13,993 bases of DNA from positions 1 through 13,993 of the forward strand of contig CAKSSZ010000022.1 of the NCBI GenBank assembly GCA_934489915.1, read 5' to 3'. Below the pieces are notes generated by a model. That model saw only the letters and a program-made list of their open reading frames with translations, did not search any database and had not been told where the DNA came from. A program made the position numbers and the translations under genes. This DNA comes from an uncultured Clostridia bacterium. Lineage in GTDB: Bacteria > Bacillota > Clostridia > HGM11514. How positions within the stretch are numbered: the first letter of the stretch is position 1; each line of letters opens with the position of its first letter. Shown piece by piece: positions 6,897-13,500 of this stretch.

Positions 6897-8186
6897 TTAT
6901 TGATTGGGGGCAATCACTGATTTGCCGCCCATGTACGGCCGCAGCACCTCGGGGATTTTCACCGTGCCGTCCTCGCACAGATTATTTTCCAAAAAGGCAA
7001 TCAGCATTCTGGGGGGTGCAACAACGGTGTTGTTTAAGGTGTGTGCAAAATATTTTTTGCCGCCCTCGCCGTGTACCCGGATTTTCAGCCGGCGTGCCTG
7101 AGCATCACCTAAGTTAGAGCAGCTTCCTACCTCAAAATATTTTTTCTGGCGGGGGGACCATGCCTCCACGTCGTAGGATTTCACCTTCAGATCGGCAAGG
7201 TCGCCGGAGCAGCATTCAATGGTGCGGACGGGGATGTCCATGGTGCGGAACAGATCTACGGTGTTTTTCCAAAGCTTATGGAACCAGTCCATGCTTTCTT
7301 CCGGCTTGCAGATCACGATCATTTCCTGCTTTTCAAACTGGTGAATCCGGTAAACGCCCCGCTCTTCCAGCCCGTGTGCGCCCTTTTCCTTACGGAAGCA
7401 GGGGGAGTAGCTGGTGAGGGTGTGGGGGAGGGTGTCCTCCTGCACGATGGTGTCAATATATTTTCCGATCATGGAATGCTCGGAGGTACCGATCAGGTAC
7501 AAATCCTCTCCTTCGATTTTATACATCATAGCGTCCATTTCCGCAAAGCTCATAACGCCGGTTACCACATTGCTGCGGATCATAAAGGGAGGCACGCAAT
7601 AGGTAAAGCCCCGGTCAATCATGAAATCCCGGGCATACGCAATCACGGCGGAATGGAGACGGGCAATGTCGCCCATTAAATAATAAAAGCCGTTCCCGGC
7701 AACCTTGCGGGCTGCGTCTAAGTCAATCCCGTTCAGCCGTTCCATAATTTCGGTATGGTAGGGGACTTCAAAGTCCGGCACAACCGGCTCTCCGAACCGT
7801 TCCAGCTCTACATTCTCGCTGTCGTCCTTACCGATGGGAACGGTGTTGTCAATCATGTTGGGGATGACCATCATGCGGGTTTTCAGCTGCTCGCTTAAAT
7901 CGTTTTCCTGCTGTTCCAGCTCTGCCAGACGGTCGGAAAAAGCGGCGACCTTCTGCTTTACTTCCTCTGCTTCCTCCTGCTTGCCTTGTCCCATCAGTGC
8001 GCCGATCTGCTTGGAAATTTTATTCCGTTCTCCCCGCAGGGTGTTGGCCTCAGACATGGCGTCCCGCAGCTGTGCGTCAATGGAAATCACCTCGTCCACC
8101 AACGGCAGCTTGCTGTCCTGAAATTTCTTTTTGATGTTCTCCTTCACCAGTTCCGGATTTTCCCGGACAAATTTAATGTCTAACAC
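6897..8186 (-). CDS. serS: Seryl-tRNA synthetase (Clostridia-type variant)
   Basis: SerRS charges tRNA-Ser with serine. The N-terminal tRNA-binding coiled coil is visible at about residues 30-105, followed by the class II catalytic core. TSEHSMIGKY is at 234-243. Motif 2 is FRKEKGAHGLEERGVYRIHQFEK (start 264, end 286, shown here in two parts: FRKEKGAHGL and RIHQFEK). Motif 3 is at 386-401 with Arg393. Motif 3 reads NNTVVAPPRMLIAFLEN instead of the common GSGLAVGRTLVAILEN pattern, and the serine/adenylate region reads SCSNLGDAQARR instead of SSCSNCEDFQARR. From memory this variant is common in gut Clostridia. The start is GTG at 8184-8186, with AAGGAG (8197-8202) 10 nt upstream. It is the third gene of the operon, 18 nt after the GTPase-YcgQ fusion. 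No T-box lies directly upstream; the gap is too short. Confidence 0.95.
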   Translation of the reverse strand: MLDIKFVRENPELVKENIKKKFQDSKLPLVDEVISIDAQLRDAMSEANTLRGERNKISKQIGALMGQGKQEEAEEVKQKVAAFSDRLAELEQQENDLSEQLKTRMMVIPNMIDNTVPIGKDDSENVELERFGEPVVPDFEVPYHTEIMERLNGIDLDAARKVAGNGFYYLMGDIARLHSAVIAYARDFMIDRGFTYCVPPFMIRSNVVTGVMSFAEMDAMMYKIEGEDLYLIGTSEHSMIGKYIDTIVQEDTLPHTLTSYSPCFRKEKGAHGLEERGVYRIHQFEKQEMIVICKPEESMDWFHKLWKNTVDLFRTMDIPVRTIECCSGDLADLKVKSYDVEAWSPRQKKYFEVGSCSNLGDAQARRLKIRVHGEGGKKYFAHTLNNTVVAPPRMLIAFLENNLCEDGTVKIPEVLRPYMGGKSVIAPNQ

Positions 8187-8204
8187 TTGCTTTCAACTCC
8201 TTTT

Positions 8205-9143
8205 TTATTCAAAGGTTGCCACAGGCTGTTCCGGCTGCTCTGCCGGAGCAATTTCAGACGCATACAGCACAGGTCCCTTTCCTTTGTACAATTGATTTTG
8301 TTCATATTTCAGTGTTCCTTGCACCGTGACCCAATCTCTGGTTTTCAGTGCCAGCGGCGCATTGTATTTGCAAACGATCCCCCGATAGGCAATATCGTCT
8401 GCGCAGCAGGTCATAATATGCCGCCCCACCACCGCAACGCCTGCCGGCATTTTTTTATCCTTTGCCACAATGCCCTTAAACCTTACAGTCTTGCCGATAT
8501 ACTTTTTCATTTCCTCTGCAAAATCCCGATACCACCAGGCATAATCCCGATCCTGGATCACAATGACAGGGGCGTTGATGTCAAAGGGCAGGGGATCTTC
8601 AATTTCGTCATATTCCAGAGTGCCGTCCGCCCGCTCGTAAGAAATGGCCGCCTTGCGGGAAACACCCCGCACAATTTTGTGAAGCGCCATTTTATCCGTC
8701 CGGTCGTCCACCCGATTGAACACCACCAGCTCGCAGCCCTGCAGCTTGTCCACCACCAGGGCGCGGAGATTGGCGTTGTAGCTTTGAAAGGTGCCGGCGT
8801 CTGCAAACATCAATTCCTGATAGACAAACCAGCCCTTGGGCAAGGCGCGGTACAGGGTTTCTAACTTCCACATCCCGTTGTATTCCACTACCACCCGGTC
8901 GGCGTCGCACTGTTTTGCCTGACGGGATAAAAAGTCTGCCGTCAGCTCCTCCTCCGATTCCACCGGTACAACGGTGACGGTGGTATTGGGGAAGGAACAG
9001 TCATATTCTTCTTCCCCTTCCTCGCACAGGAGCAGCAGCGTATTTTCCCCGGAATTAAACCGTTCGTCTGCTAACGTTTCCCGGGCACTTTTGGTTTTGC
9101 CCGCTTCTAAAAATCCGGTAAACACATAGACCGGTAGTTCCAT
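8205..9143 (-). CDS. CobW-like GTPase fused to a YcgQ-type (TIGR03943/DUF1980) domain
   Basis: This is a 312-residue two-part protein. Residues 1-~190 resemble a CobW/HypB/UreG-type P-loop GTPase: GFLEAGKT at 10-17 is the Walker A, RVVVEYNGMW at 83-92 corresponds to the Walker B/EPSG region, and NRVD at 143-146 stands in place of NKxD. Residues ~200-312 resemble the C-terminal domain of YcgQ/TIGR03943 proteins, with KTVRFKG (218-224), VVGRHIMTCCADD (238-250) and WVTVQGTL (271-278). In Bacillus, ycgQ-ycgR and the COG0523 protein YciC are both linked to zinc limitation, so a role in metal handling is plausible but inferred. The ATG at 9143 has AAGGAG (9155-9160) 11 nt upstream. The gene lies 16 nt after the His-rich GTPase and 18 nt before serS. 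Confidence 0.8.
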   Translation of the reverse strand: MELPVYVFTGFLEAGKTKSARETLADERFNSGENTLLLLCEEGEEEYDCSFPNTTVTVVPVESEEELTADFLSRQAKQCDADRVVVEYNGMWKLETLYRALPKGWFVYQELMFADAGTFQSYNANLRALVVDKLQGCELVVFNRVDDRTDKMALHKIVRGVSRKAAISYERADGTLEYDEIEDPLPFDINAPVIVIQDRDYAWWYRDFAEEMKKYIGKTVRFKGIVAKDKKMPAGVAVVGRHIMTCCADDIAYRGIVCKYNAPLALKTRDWVTVQGTLKYEQNQLYKGKGPVLYASEIAPAEQPEQPVATFE

Positions 9144-9159
9144 GCTGCGTCACGCTCCT

Positions 9160-10227
9160 TTATTTAATATGAAATAACTCCTCCAGCGACTCCTGGTTGA
9201 GTTGTGAGCCGATCACGCACAGGCGGCCGATGGGTTCTGCGCTGCCCAGGCGCACATCCGGCTCCCCGGGGACGTAATCAAAGTGAATCCAGCCTCCGTC
9301 CTGCCCGGCAACAATGCCCTTTGCCCGCAAGATCATGCCGTACTTGGTTTCCTCTAACGCTTCCAGCGCTTCCTGAATTTCTGACTGGGTATAGCGGCGC
9401 ACCGTTTCCTTCCCCCAGCTGGTGAATACCTCGTCGGCGTGGTGGTGATGGTCATGATCGTGACAGCCGCAGTGGCAGTCTGCGCCATGTTCATGGTGAT
9501 CATGTTCATGGTGATCATGTTCATGGTGATCATGCTCATGGTGGTCATGCTCATGGTGGTCATGCTCATGGTGGTCATGCTCATGGTGGTCATGCTCGTG
9601 ATGATCATGCTCCAGCTCCTCCAGCTCCCGGGCGAGGGTGTGATCCATGGCATTTAAAATTTGTGCGCCGGTCAGCTCCTCCCAGGGGGTGGCAATCACC
9701 GCCGCCTCGCTGTTCTGGGTGCGGATCAATTCCAGGCATGCCCGGAGCTTGTCCTCAGAAATGCCGCCTGTGTGGCTTAATACCAGCAGACCTGCGCTTT
9801 GGATCTGGTCGTTAAAAAACTCGCCGAAGTTTTTCATATACATTTTGCACTTTTTGGCGTCCACCACCGTGCAGCAGCAGTTTAGTTTCAGCCGGGGATC
9901 TTCCAGACTTTTTACCGCCCGGATCACATCGCTCAGCTTGCCTACGCCGGAGGGTTCAATCAGGATCCGATCCGGCTGATACTGATCCAGCACCTGTTCC
10001 AGAGCTGCTGCAAAATCTCCCACCAGACTGCAGCAGATGCAGCCGGAATTCATTTCGTTTACCGTAATCCCGGCGTCCTTCAAAAAGCCGCCGTCAATGC
10101 CGATTTCCCCAAATTCATTTTCAATCAGCACCAATTTTTCACCGGTATAGCCTTCTTGAATCAGTTTTTTAATGAGGGTGGTTTTCCCGGCGCCTAAAAA
10201 GCCGGAAAACAGGTCAATTTTTGTCAC
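9160..10227 (-). CDS. COG0523/CobW-family GTPase with His-rich metal-binding loop
   Basis: This is a P-loop GTPase of the COG0523 group (metal chaperones and insertases such as CobW, YeiR, ZigA and ZNG1). Visible motifs are GFLGAGKT at residues 9-16 (Walker A), ENEFGEIGID at 36-45, the metal-binding CxCC motif CICC at 63-66, and ILIEPSGVG at 88-96. The G4 base-recognition motif NKxD is not seen; the equivalent segment reads LVLSHTGGISEDKL (148-161). Residues 206-245 are eight EHDHH repeats, followed by CHCGCHDHDHHHH (251-263), which makes a very large potential metal store in the linker before the CobW C-terminal domain. The start is GTG at 10225-10227 with GGAAGGA 5 nt upstream. At 355 aa it is the first gene of a three-gene operon. 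Zinc is the likeliest metal, but nickel or cobalt cannot be excluded. Confidence 0.92.
   Translation of the reverse strand: MTKIDLFSGFLGAGKTTLIKKLIQEGYTGEKLVLIENEFGEIGIDGGFLKDAGITVNEMNSGCICCSLVGDFAAALEQVLDQYQPDRILIEPSGVGKLSDVIRAVKSLEDPRLKLNCCCTVVDAKKCKMYMKNFGEFFNDQIQSAGLLVLSHTGGISEDKLRACLELIRTQNSEAAVIATPWEELTGAQILNAMDHTLARELEELEHDHHEHDHHEHDHHEHDHHEHDHHEHDHHEHDHHEHDHHEHGADCHCGCHDHDHHHHADEVFTSWGKETVRRYTQSEIQEALEALEETKYGMILRAKGIVAGQDGGWIHFDYVPGEPDVRLGSAEPIGRLCVIGSQLNQESLEELFHIK
9487..9612 (-). repeat. 15-bp in-frame tandem repeat coding for (EHDHH)8
   Basis: Eight 15-bp units plus a 6-bp partial unit lie inside the COG0523 GTPase gene. On the plus strand the units fall in three blocks: three identical copies of ATGTTCATGGTGATC (9487-9531), four identical copies of ATGCTCATGGTGGTC (9532-9591) and one ATGCTCGTGATGATC (9592-9606), then ATGCTC. 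Identical neighbouring units suggest recent expansion by slippage. Because 15 is a multiple of three, changes in copy number keep the frame and would vary the number of histidines. Confidence 0.95.
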
Positions 10228-10249
10228 AAAAATCCTTCCTTCCTATGCT

Positions 10250-10291
10250 CCGGGAGAAGCCCTTCTCCCGGTCGGCTCCGGTGGAACCGGA
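10250..10291 (-). promoter_or_regulatory. Two hairpins in the 5' leader of the GTPase-serS operon
   Basis: In the minus-strand transcript, TCCGGT/ACCGGA (10286-10291 with 10277-10282, 3-nt loop) is followed by a 9-bp stem CCGGGAGAA/TTCTCCCGG (10263-10271 with 10250-10258, 4-nt loop). The second hairpin ends about 7 nt before the GGAAGGAAGG ribosome binding site. I do not recognise a known riboswitch consensus. The structures may stabilise the RNA or tune translation. Confidence 0.45.
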
Positions 10292-10295
10292 ACCG

Positions 10296-10316
10296 AATGA
10301 TACATTACCTTTCATT
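10296..10316 (-). promoter_or_regulatory. Candidate operator (Fur/Zur-like dyad) over the operon start site
   Basis: AATGATA (10296-10302) and TTTCATT (10310-10316) form an imperfect inverted repeat (6 of 7 positions) centred on 10306. It spans the expected transcription start and part of the -10 element. The AATGATA half-site resembles Fur-family operators, and a Zur-type regulator would suit a COG0523 operon. The match is loose and AT-rich, so this is a suggestion only. Confidence 0.28.
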
Positions 10317-10342
10317 ATATCACAACAAAAAGGAAAAATCAA
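10314..10342 (-). promoter_or_regulatory. Promoter of the COG0523-fusion-serS operon
   Basis: Read on the minus strand: TTGATT (10342-10337), a 17-nt spacer, then TATAAT (10319-10314) preceded by TGA, giving an extended -10 (TGATATAAT). The start would be near 10307, with an ~80-nt leader before the GTG at 10227. No other promoter was seen before serS, so serS probably depends on this one. Confidence 0.7.
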
Positions 10343-10492
10343 TCGTTTCAGGAAAAAAAGCAAAGGAAGGGGGGAGAACAAAAGCAGCATCCGTATCGGC
10401 ACCGGGCAGGCTGAGGAATTTGATCCATAATTGACGAATCCTCCAAAAAATTGTCATATTCTATAAAAATCCGAAAAAATGAATGGTTTGTA
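10343..10492. other. Divergent intergenic spacer, mostly featureless
   Basis: This is the AT-rich middle of the 350-nt gap between the divergent units. It holds purine-rich DNA (10351-10385), a GC-richer patch (10388-10415), and the left arm of an inverted repeat (10449-10456). I see no gene with a convincing start, no tRNA and no terminator here. Confidence 0.5.
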
Positions 10493-10501
10493 TTGACAAT
10501 T
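10449..10501. repeat. 8-bp inverted repeat reaching into the -35 of the beta-helix gene
   Basis: AATTGTCA (10449-10456) and TGACAATT (10494-10501) are perfect reverse complements, 37 nt apart. The right arm covers most of the -35 element TTGACA. It could be a looping operator, but an 8-bp match in AT-rich DNA can arise by chance. Confidence 0.3.
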
Positions 10502-10521
10502 CACATTAAATAGGTTATAAT
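10493..10521 (+). promoter_or_regulatory. Perfect consensus sigma-A promoter of the beta-helix gene
   Basis: TTGACA (10493-10498), exactly 17 nt, then TATAAT (10516-10521). The start near 10528 leaves a ~50-nt leader with AAAAGGAG (10558-10565) and a second purine run GAGGAA (10569-10574) before the ATG at 10578. A perfect consensus suggests high basal transcription unless it is repressed. Confidence 0.88.
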
Positions 10522-10577
10522 ATTGATAGGATTTCGGGCTTGTCCTGAGCAAATATTAAAAGGAGTGTGAGGAATTT

Positions 10578-13500
10578 ATGAGAAAGTGGAAACAACTGGG
10601 TGCCCTATGCCTGGTGCTGATGCTGGCAGTCTCTTGCCTGACTGCGGTACCTGCGCTGGCAGACGGGGGAACCACGCAGCGTATGGCTGTGTATCAGGAG
10701 ACCTTTGAGGACGGGATTGGCGATTTCACCACCGGTTCGGAAGCGATTGTGAGCCAACGGGCAGACGGAACCGGCAACCATTATGCCATGGTGGAAGTAA
10801 ACCCCGCTAAGGCAGAAGCGGTTGCTACTTATTCAAGAAAAACAGACGATGCCGGTCGCTGGGGCACAGAGTTTTTTACCTGGCCGCTGCAGGTGAACCC
10901 CAAGAACTTTGTCTTGCAGAACGGGAGAAATTATCAGTTCCTGTTTGAGGGCAGCTTTGTGAAAGGGGAGACCTTTTCTAAGCCTGCCTGGGGAACGTCC
11001 GTATTCCAGGTAAAGGGGAGTACTGTTTGGGATTATGACAGCGCCAAGGGAACCAGAGTTGCCAAACACGAAGTGTTTGTCGGCGGTCAGACCGGGGACG
11101 CGATCACCGGGAAGGACGGCTGGTTTGTAGGCCGCACGCCGGAAAACTGGCTGAAGGATAAGGGCTTTGGCGAAAAGCAGGAAGGGAACCAGACAGACGG
11201 TTACACCTATACCGGTGATTCCGTGTTGGCTTATTTCCATGTACGTACCCAATTGGCGCCGGCACTGGCAACCGTAATGGCAGACAATAAGTTCTATTGC
11301 GGCACAGGCACCGGGCTGACCAATGCAAAGGGGGAAGACAAAAACACCCTCTACTTTGGCGCATATTATAAGTTTACCCTGACCCGGGATGATTTTTACG
11401 GGGATGAGGCGATCTTTGACGGCCTGACCGGCGAGGATGAAATCAACGCCAAAAAGGACGAGTACATCTACGAAGCAGACGGCAAAACCTTAAAGACCTA
11501 TTCCTTAGGCGGGGATTGCTCCTTCCTGTATTCCAAGAAGAGAATTGCGGCATTTCAGGATTATTTAAAGAATAACCCTGTGGGCTATGCCATCGATAAC
11601 TTCACTTTAATGGCTGATGTGACTACTTATATGAATAACGTTACCGTAGGAGAACACGGCAGCGTAACGGTTGTGACCAATCCGGTAACCGGTGAAGGGC
11701 AAACCTTCTCTGCCGGTGCAAGCAATGATATTTCTGTAATCGATTCTTACGGTCTGACCGGCACGGTGCTGCCTGAGGCAGGCTATCAGGCAGAAAAAGT
11801 GTTGTACGGGGATCAGGTCATTGCGGTGAATCCGGACGGTACCTTTACCGTCAGCCCTGACCAGATTCAGGCGGACAAGACCCTGAAGATTACCTTTGAA
11901 CAGGAAAAGGAATCCCCCAATGCCCTTTATGTTGCCAAAAACGGCTCCGATACAGAGGGTGACGGTACGGCTGAGCATCCCTTTGCTACCATTGAGCGTG
12001 CAAGAGACGCCATCCGGGGCTTTAAAAAGCTGCCTGCAGGCGGTGTGACCGTGTATCTGCGGGAGGGGACCTATCCTCTTTCTTCTTCCGTCACCTTTAC
12101 GGAGCAGGATTCCGGTACGGAGGAAGCACCCATTACTTATCGGGCATATACAAACGAAACGGTGACCTTTACCGGCTCTGAGGCGCTGGATACCTCCGCC
12201 ATCAAAAAAGTGACGGAGGAAGCACTGCTGAACCGTTTGTCCGAAAGCTATGCCAAGGATCACCTGTATATGCTGGACTTGAAGGCACAGGGAGTAACCC
12301 TGCCTGCCCTTTCCGCAACCTGCCAGACAGGCGGCGAACGGATTTACATGAACGGCGCAGCTCTCACCAATGCGCGCTGGCCGAACGATGACAAAACAGG
12401 TGAGCAGTATTATGTACGCGGGAAAACCGGTACCTTAAAGCCGGAGCAGGAAGGTAAGTATAACGGTGATAGGCAGCCGGTTGTTATGGAGTATACCGAC
12501 GACGCAAACCGCACCGCAAAATGGCAGGTCAAAAAGGACGACGCTTTCCTGTCCGGTGCGATTGCCTATTTGTGGTATCCGCAATGCCTGCGGATTGATC
12601 AGCTGGATGCTGCTCAAAAAACGGTAGTAACTACAGATAAGTCCAATTATGGACAGGAAACCTATACCGCAAAAACCGAACGGTATCTCTATTTTGAGAA
12701 CCTGTTTGAAGAAATTGATCAGCCGGGAGAAAGCTACCTGGATCGGGAAACCGGGATTCTGTACTTCTATCCCATCGGTTCTGTGAAGGATGCGAAGATG
12801 GATATTTCCCGTCTGAACCAGCACCTGATCACTGTAAACGGGGCTTCTTACCTGAACTTTGAGGGAATCAATTTTGCGGAAGGCCGTCAGGACGCTTTGA
12901 ACATCAAGGGCAGCCATATTACCGTGAGCAATGCGACCATTCACGGCATGGGCGGTCATGGTGTTTGCGCAAACGGTTCTTATATTACGGTGAAGAGCTG
13001 CGATATTTATGATTACGCAAAGCACGGCGTAGATCTAAACGGCGGCGACAGAGCCACCCTGACCTCTTCGGAAAACCTGGTGACCAACAACCGTCTCCAC
13101 GGCGGCTACGGGCTCCTTTCCAGAGGTGTTTATATGGAAGGTGTGGGACACACCGTATCCCATAACGACATCTTTGATTTCACCCAGGAGGCAATTCGTT
13201 ATACCAACCTGAACAATGCGGTGATTGAGTATAACGATATGTATGAGGTACAGCTGCTGAACGCAGACGGCGGCGCAATTTATGCCGGCCGGAACGTTAC
13301 CGACATTGGGAACATCATTCGTTACAATTATTTCCACAACATCGGCGGGCATATCGGCGCTCACGGTCAGCAGTCCATCTTTACCGATGACGGTGAAATC
13401 GGACCTGCCATTTACGGAAATATTATGTACAAGGGCGGTTTGCCCAACTTCCCCTTAAAGACCAACGGCGGTCAGTTCCATCAGATTTATCAAAACATTA

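Noticed and set aside
8187..8864. 225-codon plus-strand ORF opposite the GTPase-YcgQ fusion
   Set aside because: It is antisense to a gene with P-loop and TIGR03943-type motifs, with no promoter or ribosome binding site of its own.
9487..9612. CRISPR-like array
   Set aside because: Units are 15 bp with no spacers and are in frame within a coding sequence; this is a protein repeat.
9439..9657. Plus-strand hydrophobic repeat ORF (MVVM/MVIM repeats)
   Set aside because: It is the reverse reading of the His-rich EHDHH repeat and has no start signals. The CobW frame extends far on both sides and carries the family motifs.
10589..10637. Lipoprotein lipobox at Cys20 of the beta-helix protein
   Set aside because: The residues before Cys20 are AVS, with Ala rather than Leu/Val/Ile at -3, and a better ALA signal peptidase I site lies at 26-28.
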